Shown here: piece after piece, positions 35,753 to 48,529 of the stretch
Layout: the number at the start of each line of letters is the position of its first letter
How positions within the stretch are numbered: the first letter of the stretch is position 1
DNA from: Bacillus massilinigeriensis
GTDB taxonomy: Bacteria > Bacillota > Bacilli > Bacillales > Cytobacillaceae
Length of the DNA stretch: 64,000 nt
Direction of reading: 5' to 3'
NCBI RefSeq assembly: GCF_900111815.1
Contig: NZ_LT630004.1
Location: 1,153,671 to 1,217,670 of the forward strand
Program-made: the position numbers and the translations under genes
Notes under the pieces: model-generated
The model's database searches: none
The model's input: only the letters and a program-made list of their open reading frames with translations
What the model was told of the DNA's origin: nothing

Positions 35753-36532
35753 ATGTTAAAAAAAATAAATCCGTGGAAGAACAATAAAAAACCTTCCAGT
35801 TTCCATGAGCGGATTGAGCAGGTTAAAAAGGAAAATATACCTGCTCACGTCGCAATCATTATGGACGGGAATGGGAGGTGGGCCAAGAAACGCTCTTTGC
35901 CAAGGATTGCGGGCCATCATGAAGGGATGAAGGTTGTCAGGAAGATTACAAGGCTTGCCAGCGAGCTCGGTATTAAAACGTTAACTGTATATGCGTTTTC
36001 AACGGAAAATTGGAAAAGGCCAAAATCCGAAGTCGACTTTTTGATGAAGCTGCCGGAGGAATTTTTGGGGACATTTCTGCCTGAACTTATCGAGGAAAAT
36101 GTAAGGGTCGAGATGATCGGAGAGAAAGACGGTTTGCCTGGCCACACTTTGAGGGCAGTTCAAAAAGCAATGGACTGCACATCTGGCAATAGTGGGCTCG
36201 TATTGAACTTTGCTCTTAACTATGGAAGCAGGGCCGAGATACTCAGTGCTGTGAAGAAGTTCAGCAAGGACTGCAAGGAAGGGATAATAGCTCCGGAGGC
36301 ATTGACAGAAGAGGTATTTTCCTCTTATTTGATGACCTCATCTCTCCAGGAACCAGACCTTCTTATCCGGACAAGCGGCGAAATAAGACTAAGTAATTTC
36401 ATGCTTTGGCAAATAGCCTATACAGAATTCTGGTTTACGGATGTACTTTGGCCGGATTTTAATGAAGATCATTTTCTTGAAGCGTTGGAAGAATACCAAG
36501 GGCGACAACGGCGCTTTGGAGGAGTTAAATAA
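35753..36532 (+). CDS. uppS: Undecaprenyl diphosphate synthase (isoprenyl transferase)
   Basis: A 259-residue cis-prenyltransferase that makes the C55 lipid carrier precursor for cell wall synthesis. Motifs are IIMDGNGRWAKKR with the catalytic Asp, GHHEGMK, YAFSTENWKRP, and the C-terminal LIRTSGEIRLSNFMLWQ. The frame is open to 35663 through the leader, but GGGGGAG selects ATG 35753 and gives the family length. cdsA follows after 12 bp. Confidence 0.98.
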   Translation: MLKKINPWKNNKKPSSFHERIEQVKKENIPAHVAIIMDGNGRWAKKRSLPRIAGHHEGMKVVRKITRLASELGIKTLTVYAFSTENWKRPKSEVDFLMKLPEEFLGTFLPELIEENVRVEMIGEKDGLPGHTLRAVQKAMDCTSGNSGLVLNFALNYGSRAEILSAVKKFSKDCKEGIIAPEALTEEVFSSYLMTSSLQEPDLLIRTSGEIRLSNFMLWQIAYTEFWFTDVLWPDFNEDHFLEALEEYQGRQRRFGGVK

Positions 36533-36544
36533 AGGGTGGATTAA

Positions 36545-37333
36545 ATGAAACAAAGAATCATCACAGCAGTAATAGCTGCGGCTATTTTTCTGCCAATCGT
36601 CATCGTTGGGGGAATACCTTTTGAACTCATGGTATATTTGCTAGCATCAATTGCATTATATGAAGTGCTTAAAATGAAAAATACCGCTATTTTTTCGGTT
36701 CCTGGTATTCTTTCATTGCTAGTTCTATGGGTTTTCCTTCTCCCTCCCGACAGTCAGGAGATATTCGGAACAATAGCCTCTAAGAAAATGGAGATAATTT
36801 ACATAGCAATCCTCCTTTTTCTCACATACACAGTAGCGACAAAAAACCGTTTTACTTTTGAAGACGTCGCTTTTTCCATTATGGCTTTATTGTATCCGGG
36901 CATTGGCTTTTATTATTTCATGGAAACAAGAGTCGAAGGCCTGGCCTTTGTTTTCTATTCCTTGTTCATTATTTGGGCAACGGATTCAGGGGCATACTTT
37001 ATCGGAAAAGCAATGGGGAAAAACAAATTATGGCCTGAAATAAGCCCGAATAAGACTGTCGAAGGTTCACTCGGTGGTGTTGTTTGTGCCTTGGCTGTTG
37101 CAGGAGGATTCTATTTGGCTGGAAGCCTTGATGTTCCATTATGGCGGCTGCTTATTGCAACAGTTTTCCTATCTGCCTTCGGACAGGTTGGCGATCTTGC
37201 TGAGTCTGCATTAAAACGGCATTTTGGTGTAAAGGATTCAGGGACAATTCTGCCAGGACACGGCGGTATTTTGGACAGGTTTGACAGCCTTCTGTTCGTT
37301 TGGCCGCTGCTTTATTTCTTTTTAATCATGTAG
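36545..37333 (+). CDS. cdsA: Phosphatidate cytidylyltransferase
   Basis: A 262-residue polytopic membrane enzyme making CDP-diacylglycerol from phosphatidate and CTP for phospholipid synthesis. The C-terminal signature VKDSGTILPGHGGILDRFDS is complete, and about seven to eight membrane segments are visible. AAAGGGTGGA precedes the ATG. It lies between uppS and dxr in the usual Bacillus order. Confidence 0.97.
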   Translation: MKQRIITAVIAAAIFLPIVIVGGIPFELMVYLLASIALYEVLKMKNTAIFSVPGILSLLVLWVFLLPPDSQEIFGTIASKKMEIIYIAILLFLTYTVATKNRFTFEDVAFSIMALLYPGIGFYYFMETRVEGLAFVFYSLFIIWATDSGAYFIGKAMGKNKLWPEISPNKTVEGSLGGVVCALAVAGGFYLAGSLDVPLWRLLIATVFLSAFGQVGDLAESALKRHFGVKDSGTILPGHGGILDRFDSLLFVWPLLYFFLIM

Positions 37334-37363
37334 CGGATATAGGTAACGTTTGGAGTGAAAACA

Positions 37364-38506
37364 TTGAGAAAAATTAGCCTTTTGGGTGCAACAGGATCTA
37401 TTGGGGTACAGACACTTGATATCATTAGGGAGCACAAGGAAGAATTTTCTCTCATCTCCTTCTCTGCTGGAAAGAATATTGAATTGTCGCGTAAAATCAT
37501 ACTTGAGTTTATGCCTGAATATGTATCTGTCGAGTCAAAATCTGATGCTGAATCGCTTAAGGCGGAGTTTCCAGATACAGCTTTTGGTTATGGGTCCCAT
37601 GGACTGCTGGAAGCCGCTGTTTATCATAAAGCGGATATCCTCGTAAACGCCGTAATGGGAAGCGTTGGTCTTCAGCCAACACTTGAAGCAATCAAGCTTG
37701 GCAGAACGATTGCGATAGCGAATAAGGAAACGCTTGTAACAGCAGGACATCTTGTTATGGGATTAGCTAAGGAATACGGTGTGAAGATTCTGCCGGTAGA
37801 CAGCGAGCATTCTGCAATCTTCCAGGCATTACAAGGAGAGCATGAAAAAAACATTGAAAGATTAATTGTGACAGCTTCTGGAGGAAGCTTCCGCGATAAG
37901 ACGAGAGAGGAACTAGCCGAAGTTACCGTAAAGGAAGCATTAAACCATCCCAATTGGTCGATGGGCGCGAAGATTACCATTGATTCCGCGACAATGATGA
38001 ACAAAGGGCTTGAAGTTATTGAGGCTCACTGGCTTTTTTCCATGCCGTATGAGAAAATTTCTGTATTGCTTCACAAAGAAAGCATTATTCACTCGATGGT
38101 GGAATTCCACGACAGCAGCATTATTGCCCAGTTGGGAACACCTGATATGAGGGTTCCTATCCAGTATGCACTTACATACCCGGATAGAATGCCGTTGCTT
38201 TCAGGTAAACGACTTCGTCTAGAGGAAATTGGTAAGCTTCATTTTTCAAAAATGGATCTAGAACGATTCCGCTGTTTACGCTTTGCCATTGATGCAGGAA
38301 AACGCGGGGGAACGATGCCATCTGTGTTAAACGCTGCGAATGAAGTGGCGGTTGCTGCTTTCCTTGAAGGAAAAATTAGCTTTTTACAAATTGAAGCGTT
38401 GATAGAGAAGGCGCTTATACAGCATAATATAGTAAATAATCCTGATCTGGAAACCATACAGGCGGCAGATCAAGAAGCACGGCGTTTTGTCACTTCTCTC
38501 CTATAA
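37364..38506 (+). CDS. dxr: 1-deoxy-D-xylulose 5-phosphate reductoisomerase
   Basis: A 380-residue NADPH-dependent enzyme of the MEP isoprenoid pathway, converting DXP to MEP. The nucleotide-binding motif [15 protein letters not shown] is at the N-terminus, and the substrate and metal regions [23 protein letters not shown] and [23 protein letters not shown]-type sequence are present. TTG 37364 lies 9 nt after GGAG; GTG 37355 directly abuts the site and is unlikely. It supplies precursors for uppS upstream. Confidence 0.97.
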   Translation: MRKISLLGATGSIGVQTLDIIREHKEEFSLISFSAGKNIELSRKIILEFMPEYVSVESKSDAESLKAEFPDTAFGYGSHGLLEAAVYHKADILVNAVMGSVGLQPTLEAIKLGRTIAIANKETLVTAGHLVMGLAKEYGVKILPVDSEHSAIFQALQGEHEKNIERLIVTASGGSFRDKTREELAEVTVKEALNHPNWSMGAKITIDSATMMNKGLEVIEAHWLFSMPYEKISVLLHKESIIHSMVEFHDSSIIAQLGTPDMRVPIQYALTYPDRMPLLSGKRLRLEEIGKLHFSKMDLERFRCLRFAIDAGKRGGTMPSVLNAANEVAVAAFLEGKISFLQIEALIEKALIQHNIVNNPDLETIQAADQEARRFVTSLL

Positions 38507-38587
38507 AACAGCGTGTGAGCGACAAAAAATTTCTACAAAACAAAGGGGCAGCAAAATCCATCCCGATTAAAAAGGTGGTCATCTATA

Positions 38588-39847
38588 TTGAGTACAGTAA
38601 TAGCCTTTATCGTCATTTTCGGTGCGCTTGTATTCTTCCATGAGCTGGGCCATTTCGTCTTTGCAAAAAGGGCGGGAATATTATGCAGAGAGTTTGCTAT
38701 TGGTTTTGGGCCAAAGGTATTTACTCACAAAAAGGGAGAAACAATCTATACTATCCGTCTTTTGCCAATTGGAGGGTTTGTCCGAATGGCAGGGGAAGAC
38801 CCGGAAATGATTGAAATAAAGCCCGGTTACCGGATCGGCCTTTTATTTGACGGCGATGGCCTTGTGACAAAAATCATTTTAAACAACAAAAACAAATATC
38901 CGGACGCTAGAATTGTGGAAGTGGAAAAAGCGGATATCGAAAAGGATCTTTTTATAAGCGGATACGAAGAAGGGGAAGAAGAGGAAACTAAGGTTTTCAA
39001 GCTTCGTCGTGATGCTGTTCTTGTCGAAGGGAACACCGAGACGCAAATCGCTCCTTATGATCGGCAGTTTGCCTCTAAGACCCTTGGCCAAAGGACGATG
39101 GCGATTTTCGCTGGTCCAATGATGAATTTTATTCTTGCCTTTATTGTGTTCGTTATCCTTGCATTAATTCAAGGAGTACCTGTTAATGATCCGGTACTAG
39201 GTAAGCTGACGGAAGATGGAGCAGCATACAAAGCTGGATTGGCTCGGGGAGATGTCGTTCAGTCAATTGATGGGACAGAGATTTCAAGCTGGGGAGATGT
39301 CGTGGATACAATTCGCTCAAATCCGGGGAAAAGCTTGGAATTCAATGTTGAAAGGGACGGCAAGACACTTGAAATACCTGTGAAGTCGGTTGTTCAAAAG
39401 GTTGAAGATAAAACCATTGGAGTTATTGGTGTATTCAGCCCTGTCGAGAAGTCTCCATTAAAATCAATCGGATACGGACTTGAAGAAACGTACCGTTGGA
39501 CAAAGGAAATATTTTTTATGCTCGGGAAACTGGTAACAGGACAGTTTTCCATCGATGCATTATCAGGTCCTGTAGGCATATATGTCTCGACTGATACTGT
39601 AGCAAAATCGGGAGTTCTCTATTTGATGCATTGGGCAGCGATACTCAGCATCAACCTTGGCATCATGAATCTTTTGCCGTTCCCAGCGCTTGATGGGGGC
39701 AGGCTAATGTTCTTCGGCATCGAGGCATTTAGGGGAAAACCGGTGGACCGTCAAAAAGAAGGAATGGTTCATTTTATTGGTTTTGCTTTGCTGATGCTAT
39801 TGATGCTAGTGGTAACGTGGAACGATATCCAAAGATTTTTTCTATGA
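38588..39847 (+). CDS. rasP: Site-2 intramembrane metalloprotease RasP (RseP family)
   Basis: A 419-residue membrane zinc protease that completes regulated intramembrane proteolysis of anti-sigma factors and clears signal peptides. The active-site HELGH is in the first membrane segment, a PDZ domain lies at about 205-275 (GAAYKAGLARGDVVQSIDG), and the second motif is NLLPFPALDGG. The start is TTG 38588 after AAAAGGTGG. The charged insert at about 100-145 after GFVRMAGED also occurs in other Bacillaceae members. proS follows after about 60 bp. Confidence 0.97.
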   Translation: MSTVIAFIVIFGALVFFHELGHFVFAKRAGILCREFAIGFGPKVFTHKKGETIYTIRLLPIGGFVRMAGEDPEMIEIKPGYRIGLLFDGDGLVTKIILNNKNKYPDARIVEVEKADIEKDLFISGYEEGEEEETKVFKLRRDAVLVEGNTETQIAPYDRQFASKTLGQRTMAIFAGPMMNFILAFIVFVILALIQGVPVNDPVLGKLTEDGAAYKAGLARGDVVQSIDGTEISSWGDVVDTIRSNPGKSLEFNVERDGKTLEIPVKSVVQKVEDKTIGVIGVFSPVEKSPLKSIGYGLEETYRWTKEIFFMLGKLVTGQFSIDALSGPVGIYVSTDTVAKSGVLYLMHWAAILSINLGIMNLLPFPALDGGRLMFFGIEAFRGKPVDRQKEGMVHFIGFALLMLLMLVVTWNDIQRFFL

Positions 39848-39903
39848 TGCTCCAAACTGCAGGCCGGATAAATAGTATTTCGGCCTTATACTTGAAGAGG
39901 TGA

Positions 39904-41613
<1,710 letters not shown>

Positions 41614-41636
41614 TTTTGACAATCAGTATAATAAGT

Positions 41637-41667
41637 GCCGGGTTCCTTTATGGAATCCGGCTTTTTT
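41637..41667 (+). terminator. Terminator after proS
   Basis: GCCGGGTTCC (41637-41646) pairs with GGAATCCGGC (41652-41661), including one G-U, with a TTTAT loop and a six-T tail. Confidence 0.92.
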
Positions 41668-41691
41668 ATAGGAAAGTAGAAGCTTTTTTTA

Positions 41692-41700
41692 TGTTATAAT
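41692..41700 (+). promoter_or_regulatory. Extended -10 promoter of polC
   Basis: TGTTATAAT at 41692-41700 is a perfect extended -10 (TG-N-TATAAT) lacking a good -35. Transcription should start near 41707, giving a leader of about 50 nt. Confidence 0.6.
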
Positions 41701-41720
41701 TACATTTGCTGTAGAACTTC

Positions 41721-41742
41721 AGCCCGTAACAGCGGGCTTTTA
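41721..41742 (+). promoter_or_regulatory. Hairpin in the polC leader
   Basis: AGCCCG (41721-41726) pairs with CGGGCT (41733-41738) with a TAACAG loop, followed by TTTT (41736-41741 region). It lies between the promoter and the AGGAGGG site. It resembles a weak terminator and could attenuate transcription or shape initiation. Confidence 0.5.
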
Positions 41743-41759
41743 TGTCAGGAGGGAAAAGT

Positions 41760-44700
41760 GTGGATCTTTCCTCTAAGAAGAAAGAGAGCTTCCAGCATTT
41801 GCTTCAGCAGCTGGAACTGACAGAAGATAACGTATTGAACCATTTTAACAATGCTGAAATAGAAAAGGTCATTGTGGACAAGAAGTCGAAAAGCTGGCAT
41901 TTTGTCTTTGCGTTGGAGAAAATCATTCCGTGCGAACTTTTTAAAAGGTTCGCTACTTCACTTGAAAGAGCATTTGCTCATATTGCTAGAGTGAACTTTA
42001 CACTTCAAGTGAAAGACCAATCTTTCACAGAAAAGCTGCTCTATGATTACTGGAGAAATTGTATAAAGGAGATTGATGGAATATCCCCTCCGCTACTTAA
42101 GCTTTTAAATGAACAAGAGCCGAAGATTCAAGGCACAAAACTTGTTCTGGCGGTCGGGAATGATACAGAGGGTCTGGCCATTAAGCGGAAATATGCTGGT
42201 GTAATCTCCAATATCCTTCAGTCATTTGGCTTTCCTTTGCTGGCCATTGATACAGAGGTCGCTTTAACGGGAGCAGCCACACAATATGAAGATTTCGTCA
42301 AGGCAAAGGAAAGAGAAGATCAGGAACGGGCACTGCAGGCGATTGCTGAAATGCAAAAGCGGGAAGCAGAGAAAGATAGTGGGGATAAAATACATGATGA
42401 AGGTCCTGTCATGATTGGCTTGACCATTAAAGATGACGCTGACTTCCGCCGACTTGTAGATATTGTGGATGAAGAAAGAAGGATTGCAATTGAGGGTTAT
42501 GTCTTTTTTGCTGAGACAAGGGAGCTCCGCAGTGGAAGGACCCTATTAACCTTTAAGATTACCGATTATACAAGCTCTATTATGGTGAAAATGTTCTCAA
42601 GAGATAAGGAAGATGCAGCAATATTTGGCAGGGTGAAGAAAGGTATGTGGCTGAAGGTACGAGGTAGTGTCCAAAACGATACATTTGTCCGCGACCTTGT
42701 CATGATCGGAAACGACATCAATGAAGTGAAGCCGAAACAAAGAGTGGATACCGCACCGCAGGGAGAAAAGCGCGTTGAACTGCACCTTCACTCCCCGATG
42801 AGCCAGATGGACGCTGTCACATCGGTAAGTGAACTTGTTTCTCAGGCGAAAAAATGGGGGCACAATGCAATTGCAATAACAGACCACGCAGTTGTGCAGT
42901 CTTTTCCGGAGGCTTATAGTGCAGGGAAGAAAAATGACATTAAAATACTGTATGGACTCGAAGCAAATCTTGTTGATGATGGGGTCCCGATAGCATACAA
43001 TGAGACCCATCGTGAACTGGAAAGTGCCACATATGTAGTATTTGATGTGGAGACGACAGGCTTGTCTGCCGTTTATGACACCATTATTGAGTTGGCGGCG
43101 GTAAAAATAAAGGACGGGGAAATTATCGATAGATTTGAATCCTTCGCTAATCCTCACCATAAGCTTTCGGCAACAACCGTTAATCTAACAGGTATAACGG
43201 ATGATATGGTAGAAAATGCTCCTGAGGTGAAAGAAGTTATCGAGCGGTTTCATGAATGGATGGAGGATGCAGTTCTTGTTGCACATAACGCTTCATTCGA
43301 TATGGGATTTCTTAATGTCGAGCTTAAGAAAATTGGACTCGGCAAAGCAAAAAACCCTGTTATCGATACGTTGGAGCTGGCTAGGTTCTTGTATCCGGAC
43401 ATGAAGAATCATAGGCTGAATACATTAACAAAAAAGTTCGACATCGAACTCACACAGCATCACCGGGCAATTTTCGATGCAGAAGCAACTGGTTACCTTT
43501 TATGGAAAATGCTAAAAGATGCCTTTGAAAGAGAGATTCGATTCCACCATCAACTTAATGAGAATATGGGTAAGGGAAAAGCATATCAGCGTGCGCGCCC
43601 GCATCATTGCATTCTCCTTGCACAAAATGAAACAGGGTTAAAAAATCTGTTTAAGCTAGTATCCATTTCTCATATCGAGTACTTTTACCGCGTTCCCCGC
43701 ATCCCGCGTTCCATCTTGCAGAAATACAGGGATGGCCTGCTGGTTGGATCCGGATGTGATAAAGGTGAAGTTTTTGAGGGGATGATGCAGAAATCCCCTG
43801 AAGAAGTGGAGGAAGTTGCTAGGTTTTATGACTACCTTGAAGTGCATCCGAAAGAAGTGTATGCACATCTTCTAGAATTGGAACTTGTGAGGGATACGAA
43901 AGCGCTCGAAGAAATTATTTCCAACATCGTAAAACTTGGAGAAAAGCTCGATCTGCCGGTAGTGGCGACAGGAAACGTTCACTATCTAAACCAAAACGAT
44001 AAAATCTACCGTAAGATACTGATCAATTCACAAGGTGGTGCCAATCCACTCAACAGGCATAATCTTCCTGACGTTCATTTCCGTACAACAAATGAAATGC
44101 TGGATTGTTTTTCGTTCCTAGGCAAGGAAAAAGCGAAGGAAATCGTTGTTGTCAACCCGAACAAGATCAGTGACATGATTGAATCGATAAAGCCAATTAA
44201 GGACGATTTGTATACGCCTAAAATTGAGGGCGCAGATGAAGAAATGCGAAGTATGAGCTATGGGATGGCAAGAAAAATATATGGAGAGTCATTACCCGAA
44301 ATAGTCGAAGCCAGACTGGAAAAAGAACTGAAGAGCATTATCGGCCACGGTTTTGCTGTTATCTACCTTATTTCACACAAGCTGGTGAAGAAGTCGCTTG
44401 ATGACGGTTATCTTGTAGGATCCCGTGGTTCGGTCGGTTCATCTTTTGTTGCTACGATGACGGAAATTACAGAAGTCAACCCGCTTCCACCGCATTATGT
44501 CTGTCCTAATTGCAAGACTTCTGAGTTTTTCAATGATGGATCTGTTGGCTCCGGTTTTGACCTACCGGATAAGGATTGCCCTGAGTGTGGAACGAAATTT
44601 AAAAAAGATGGGCATGACATTCCGTTTGAGACATTTCTAGGCTTTAAGGGGGATAAAGTTCCCGATATCGATTTGAACTTCTCTGGTGAGTACCAGCCTA

Positions 44701-46082
44701 GAGCGCATAACTATACTAAGGTTCTCTTCGGGGAAGATAATGTTTACCGTGCAGGAACAATTGGAACGGTTGCAGATAAAACAGCTTTTGGATATGTAAA
44801 GGCCTATCAGCAGGATAATAACCTTCATTACCGGGGGGCTGAAATTGATAGGCTTGCATCAGGGTGCACAGGAGTAAAAAGGACAACAGGCCAGCATCCT
44901 GGAGGCATTATTGTTGTTCCGGATTATATGGACATTTATGACTTTTCCCCGATTCAATTCCCGGCAGACGCAAGTACATCTGAATGGAAGACAACCCATT
45001 TTGATTTTCATTCTATTCATGATAATTTGCTTAAGCTTGATATTCTTGGTCATGATGATCCAACCGTTATCCGCATGCTTCAGGATTTAAGCGGAATAGA
45101 TCCTAAAACCATTCCTACGGATGATCCGGATGTCATGAAGATTTTTCGAAATACAGAGTCCCTTGGTGTGTCGGAAGAGCAAATAATGTGTAAAACTGGA
45201 ACGCTTGGTATCCCGGAGTTCGGCACAAGATTTGTTCGTCAAATGCTGGAGGATACGAAGCCGACAACGTTCTCGGAACTGGTTCAGATATCAGGACTTT
45301 CCCATGGAACGGATGTATGGCTCGGCAATGCTCAAGAATTAATCCATAATAGTATTTGCAGCCTAAGCGAAGTAATCGGCTGCCGTGATGATATTATGGT
45401 CTATCTGATATACCAGGGATTAGAACCTGCCTTTGCCTTTAAAATCATGGAGTCTGTGCGTAAAGGAAAGGGCCTATCAGATGAAATGGAAGCAGAAATG
45501 AGAAAGAATGAAGTCCCGGAATGGTATATTGATTCCTGTAAGAAAATCAAGTATATGTTCCCTAAGGCTCACGCTGCTGCATATGTACTGATGGCTGTAA
45601 GGATTGCATATTTCAAAGTACATCATCCGCTATTATATTACGCAGCCTACTTTACTGTCAGGGCGGAAGACTTTGATGTTGAAGCGATGGTGAGGGGTTC
45701 AGAAAGCATTCGGTCAAAAATTGAAGAGATTAATGCAAAAGGACTTGATGCCTCCACTAAGGAAAAGAACCTCCTGACAGTGATGGAACTGGCACTTGAA
45801 ATGTGTGAACGCGGCTTTTCTTTTCAAAAGGTGGATCTGTATAGATCACATGCGTCCGAGTTCATTATCGAGGGAAATACACTTATTCCGCCATTCAATG
45901 CCATACCGGGTCTCGGGACAAATGCTGCCGTTAATATCGTGAAAGCAAGGAAAGACGGTGAGTTTCTTTCGAAGGAGGATCTTCAGCAGCGCGGAAAAGT
46001 TTCCAAGACGATTATTGAATACCTTGATAAGCAAGGCTGCCTGGAATCGTTACCTGACCAGAACCAATTGTCTTTGTTTTAA
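41760..46082 (+). CDS. polC: DNA polymerase III alpha subunit, Gram-positive PolC type
   Basis: A 1440-residue replicative polymerase with a built-in 3'-5' exonuclease. In order: an N-terminal region, an OB fold (about 220-330), a PHP domain ([18 protein letters not shown]) split by the exonuclease ([11 protein letters not shown], about 427; [10 protein letters not shown]), a zinc motif (CPNCKT and CPECG, about 914-945), the polymerase palm Asp residues in PDIDLNFSG (about 968-976), and the C-terminal clamp-binding QLSLF. The frame starts at ATG 41742, but AGGAGGG at 41747-41753 lies inside that extension and points to GTG 41760. Confidence 0.98.
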   Translation: MDLSSKKKESFQHLLQQLELTEDNVLNHFNNAEIEKVIVDKKSKSWHFVFALEKIIPCELFKRFATSLERAFAHIARVNFTLQVKDQSFTEKLLYDYWRNCIKEIDGISPPLLKLLNEQEPKIQGTKLVLAVGNDTEGLAIKRKYAGVISNILQSFGFPLLAIDTEVALTGAATQYEDFVKAKEREDQERALQAIAEMQKREAEKDSGDKIHDEGPVMIGLTIKDDADFRRLVDIVDEERRIAIEGYVFFAETRELRSGRTLLTFKITDYTSSIMVKMFSRDKEDAAIFGRVKKGMWLKVRGSVQNDTFVRDLVMIGNDINEVKPKQRVDTAPQGEKRVELHLHSPMSQMDAVTSVSELVSQAKKWGHNAIAITDHAVVQSFPEAYSAGKKNDIKILYGLEANLVDDGVPIAYNETHRELESATYVVFDVETTGLSAVYDTIIELAAVKIKDGEIIDRFESFANPHHKLSATTVNLTGITDDMVENAPEVKEVIERFHEWMEDAVLVAHNASFDMGFLNVELKKIGLGKAKNPVIDTLELARFLYPDMKNHRLNTLTKKFDIELTQHHRAIFDAEATGYLLWKMLKDAFEREIRFHHQLNENMGKGKAYQRARPHHCILLAQNETGLKNLFKLVSISHIEYFYRVPRIPRSILQKYRDGLLVGSGCDKGEVFEGMMQKSPEEVEEVARFYDYLEVHPKEVYAHLLELELVRDTKALEEIISNIVKLGEKLDLPVVATGNVHYLNQNDKIYRKILINSQGGANPLNRHNLPDVHFRTTNEMLDCFSFLGKEKAKEIVVVNPNKISDMIESIKPIKDDLYTPKIEGADEEMRSMSYGMARKIYGESLPEIVEARLEKELKSIIGHGFAVIYLISHKLVKKSLDDGYLVGSRGSVGSSFVATMTEITEVNPLPPHYVCPNCKTSEFFNDGSVGSGFDLPDKDCPECGTKFKKDGHDIPFETFLGFKGDKVPDIDLNFSGEYQPRAHNYTKVLFGEDNVYRAGTIGTVADKTAFGYVKAYQQDNNLHYRGAEIDRLASGCTGVKRTTGQHPGGIIVVPDYMDIYDFSPIQFPADASTSEWKTTHFDFHSIHDNLLKLDILGHDDPTVIRMLQDLSGIDPKTIPTDDPDVMKIFRNTESLGVSEEQIMCKTGTLGIPEFGTRFVRQMLEDTKPTTFSELVQISGLSHGTDVWLGNAQELIHNSICSLSEVIGCRDDIMVYLIYQGLEPAFAFKIMESVRKGKGLSDEMEAEMRKNEVPEWYIDSCKKIKYMFPKAHAAAYVLMAVRIAYFKVHHPLLYYAAYFTVRAEDFDVEAMVRGSESIRSKIEEINAKGLDASTKEKNLLTVMELALEMCERGFSFQKVDLYRSHASEFIIEGNTLIPPFNAIPGLGTNAAVNIVKARKDGEFLSKEDLQQRGKVSKTIIEYLDKQGCLESLPDQNQLSLF

Positions 46083-46107
46083 CATGTGACAGCTGTATTA
46101 GAGCCGT

Positions 46108-46136
46108 TTGCATTAAATGACTGGTTATGATATATT
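46108..46136 (+). promoter_or_regulatory. SigA promoter of the rimP-nusA-infB operon
   Basis: TTGCAT (46108-46113), 17-bp spacer, TATATT (46131-46136), with an extended -10 TG at 46128-46129. Transcription should start near 46143, leaving a leader of about 125 nt before rimP. Confidence 0.65.
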
Positions 46137-46171
46137 TTAATTGGAAATACTTTAGATAATCTCTGGCAGAT

Positions 46172-46200
46172 GAGAGTGGGGAAACCCGCTCTTTCTTGTT
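46172..46200 (+). promoter_or_regulatory. GNRA-capped hairpin in the rimP leader
   Basis: GAGAGTGGG (46172-46180) pairs with CCCGCTCTT (46185-46193), with G-U pairs and a GAAA tetraloop, followed by T-rich sequence to 46200. It is terminator-like and placed soon after the promoter, so it could attenuate the operon, which includes nusA, a termination factor. No named RNA family is claimed. Confidence 0.55.
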
Positions 46201-46269
46201 GTTATGCACTCTTCCGGACACAGGAGGAAGAGACCGGGCAAAAGGAGCAACTTCCGAAGGAGGGATAGG

Positions 46270-46740
46270 ATGAGCAAAGTGACAGAGGTTGTCGAAGGAC
46301 TGGCTACACCTTTATTGGCAGAAATTGGCCTTGAATTGGTTGATATCGAGTATGTCAAGGAAGGAAAAAGCTGGTTCCTTCGCGTATATATCGATAAAGA
46401 AGGTGGAGTCGATATCGAGGACTGCGGACTTGTCAGTGAAAGACTAAGCGAAAAGCTGGATGAGCTGGATCCCATTCCGCATAATTATTTTTTGGAAGTA
46501 TCATCACCTGGAGCGGAGCGTCCGCTTAAAAAAGAAAAGGATTACCAAAAAGCAATCGGAAAGAATGTTTTTATCAAAACATTTGAACCTATTGATGGGG
46601 AAAAAACATTTGATGGTGTCTTAATCGCATTTGATGGCGAAACGGTAACAATGGAGAGGAAAGTGAAAACAAGAAAAAAAGCAATCTCCCTTCCATACGA
46701 TAAAATTGCCAGCGCACGTTTGGCTGTAACCTTTTCATAA
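46270..46740 (+). CDS. rimP: Ribosome maturation factor RimP
   Basis: A 156-residue factor for 30S subunit maturation. Typical sequences are [22 protein letters not shown] near the N-terminus, [15 protein letters not shown], and [16 protein letters not shown]; the C-terminal domain is SH3-like. The frame extends upstream through the leader to 46204, but the GAAGGAGGGATAGG site selects ATG 46270 and the family length. First gene of the nusA operon, called ylxS in B. subtilis. Confidence 0.98.
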   Translation: MSKVTEVVEGLATPLLAEIGLELVDIEYVKEGKSWFLRVYIDKEGGVDIEDCGLVSERLSEKLDELDPIPHNYFLEVSSPGAERPLKKEKDYQKAIGKNVFIKTFEPIDGEKTFDGVLIAFDGETVTMERKVKTRKKAISLPYDKIASARLAVTFS

Positions 46741-46799
46741 ACGATTCAGGTATTAGTAAAATACTTATTCATACCTAAAAAAAGGGGGACCAAAGCAAA

Positions 46800-47912
46800 A
46801 TGAGCAGTGAATTATTGGATGCTCTTGAGATGCTCGAAAGAGAAAAAGGCATTTCAAGGGATGTTCTTATTGAAGCCATTGAGGCTGCCTTAATTTCCGC
46901 ATACCGCCGAAATTTCAACCAGGCGCAGAATGTTCGCATCGACCTTAACCTTGCTAGTGGATCGATGAGAGTCTTTGCCAGAAAAGAAGTAGTGGACCAG
47001 GTATTTGATCCAAGACTCGAAATTTCCATAGAAGATGCGAAAAATATCAATCCAAACTATCAAGTAGAAGATGTTGTGGAATTGGAAGTGACTCCAAAGG
47101 ACTTCGGGAGAATTGCTGCACAGACCGCAAAGCAAGTTGTGACTCAGCGAGTACGTGAAGCAGAACGCGGCATCATTTATTCAGAATTTATTGATCGAGA
47201 AGAAGATATTATGACTGGGATTGTTCAACGGCTTGATTCAAAATTCATCTATGTCAGTCTTGGGAAAATCGAAGCGATTCTGCCTGCAAATGAACAGATG
47301 CCCAATGAACGTTATAAACCTCATGACAGAATCAAGGTGTTTATTACAAAGGTCGAAAAGACCACGAAAGGTCCGCAAATCTTTGTTTCAAGAACACATC
47401 CCGGCCTTCTGAAACGACTGTTTGAAATTGAGGTCCCTGAAATTTATGACGGAACAGTGGAAATTAAATCAGTTTCTAGGGAAGCAGGGGACAGATCCAA
47501 AATCTCGGTTTACTCGGATAATGCGGAAGTGGATCCAGTAGGCTCCTGTGTTGGTCCAAAAGGAACTAGGGTACAGGCAGTCGTAAACGAGCTAAAAGGC
47601 GAAAAGATTGATATTGTTAAATGGTCTGAAGACCCGGTTGTTTTCGTTGCCAATGCGCTAAGTCCATCGAAAGTCCTTGACGTCATTGTCGGGGATGATG
47701 AAAAATCCACCACTGTCATTGTTCCTGACTACCAGCTTTCACTAGCAATTGGAAAACGCGGACAAAATGCTCGTCTTGCTGCAAAGCTGACAGGATGGAA
47801 GATTGACATCAAATCAGAAAGCGAAGCGCGTGAAGCCGGCATCTATCCGCGTGAAGACGCAACACTGCTTTCAGATGATATAGAAGATATTGACACAGCT
47901 GATTTTGAATAA
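46800..47912 (+). CDS. nusA: Transcription termination/antitermination factor NusA
   Basis: A 370-residue RNA polymerase-associated factor affecting pausing and termination. An N-terminal polymerase-binding domain, an S1 domain (about 135-200, [18 protein letters not shown]) and two KH domains ([36 protein letters not shown]) are visible. It lacks the extra C-terminal acidic repeats of proteobacterial NusA, as usual in Firmicutes. AGGGGGACC precedes the ATG by about 12 nt. Confidence 0.99.
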   Translation: MSSELLDALEMLEREKGISRDVLIEAIEAALISAYRRNFNQAQNVRIDLNLASGSMRVFARKEVVDQVFDPRLEISIEDAKNINPNYQVEDVVELEVTPKDFGRIAAQTAKQVVTQRVREAERGIIYSEFIDREEDIMTGIVQRLDSKFIYVSLGKIEAILPANEQMPNERYKPHDRIKVFITKVEKTTKGPQIFVSRTHPGLLKRLFEIEVPEIYDGTVEIKSVSREAGDRSKISVYSDNAEVDPVGSCVGPKGTRVQAVVNELKGEKIDIVKWSEDPVVFVANALSPSKVLDVIVGDDEKSTTVIVPDYQLSLAIGKRGQNARLAAKLTGWKIDIKSESEAREAGIYPREDATLLSDDIEDIDTADFE

Positions 47913-47923
47913 GGGAGAGGGAA

Positions 47924-48211
47924 ATGACTGTGAACAGCCGAAAAAAAATTCCGATGCGAAAATGTGTCGCAACCGGTGAAATGAGGCCCAAAAAGGAACT
48001 TGTTCGCATCGTTCGCTCTAAGGAGGGAGAGGTATCGATCGATCCCACCGGAAAAAAATCTGGGCGCGGTGCCTATCTTTCTAAAGAAGTGGAAGTGATC
48101 CAGCTTGCCAAGAAAAAGGGGATACTCTCCAAACAGCTGGAGGCTCCGGTTGATGTTTCCATTTACGATGAGCTGATTGAGCTAATAGAAAAGGAGAAAA
48201 GACTAATCTGA
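47924..48211 (+). CDS. ylxR: YlxR family RNA-binding protein
   Basis: A 95-residue basic protein of the YlxR (DUF448) family, with RKCVATGEMRPKKELVRIVR and the GRGAYLS motif. It has been proposed to bind RNA and in B. subtilis to affect RNase P activity. GGGAGAGGGAA precedes the ATG. The stop overlaps the ylxQ start by one base. Confidence 0.96.
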   Translation: MTVNSRKKIPMRKCVATGEMRPKKELVRIVRSKEGEVSIDPTGKKSGRGAYLSKEVEVIQLAKKKGILSKQLEAPVDVSIYDELIELIEKEKRLI

Positions 48212-48510
48212 TGAAAGGTCAGTGGACGTCATTGCTTGGCTTGGCCAATCGAGCGCGCAAAACCATCTCAGGTGAAGAGCTGGCCGTCAAAGAGATCAGA
48301 AACGGGAAGGCAAAGCTGGTTCTCCTTTCTAGGGATGCTTCGGTCAATACTCAAAAGAAGATACTGGATAAATGTAATTATTATCGTGTGCCCTACCGAT
48401 TCGTCGAGGACAGATATACGCTTGGCGGAGCGATCGGTAAAGAAGCACGCGTGGTAGTTGCCCTACTGGATGATGGGTTTGCGAAAAAAATGTCTATGCT
48501 GCTCGATTAA
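48211..48510 (+). CDS. ylxQ: L7Ae-family K-turn RNA-binding protein YlxQ
   Basis: A 99-residue protein of the L7Ae/L30e fold that binds kink-turn RNAs. The core reads [21 protein letters not shown] and [16 protein letters not shown]. It overlaps ylxR (TGATG). Sandwiched between ylxR and infB as in other Bacilli; the RNA target in the ribosome cycle is unclear. Confidence 0.95.
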   Translation: MKGQWTSLLGLANRARKTISGEELAVKEIRNGKAKLVLLSRDASVNTQKKILDKCNYYRVPYRFVEDRYTLGGAIGKEARVVVALLDDGFAKKMSMLLD

Positions 48511-48529
48511 TTCTAGCGGGGGTGAAAAT

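Noticed and set aside
41742-41759. ATG start for PolC six codons upstream
   Set aside because: The extension encodes the AGGAGGG ribosome binding site itself; GTG 41760 is correctly spaced from it.
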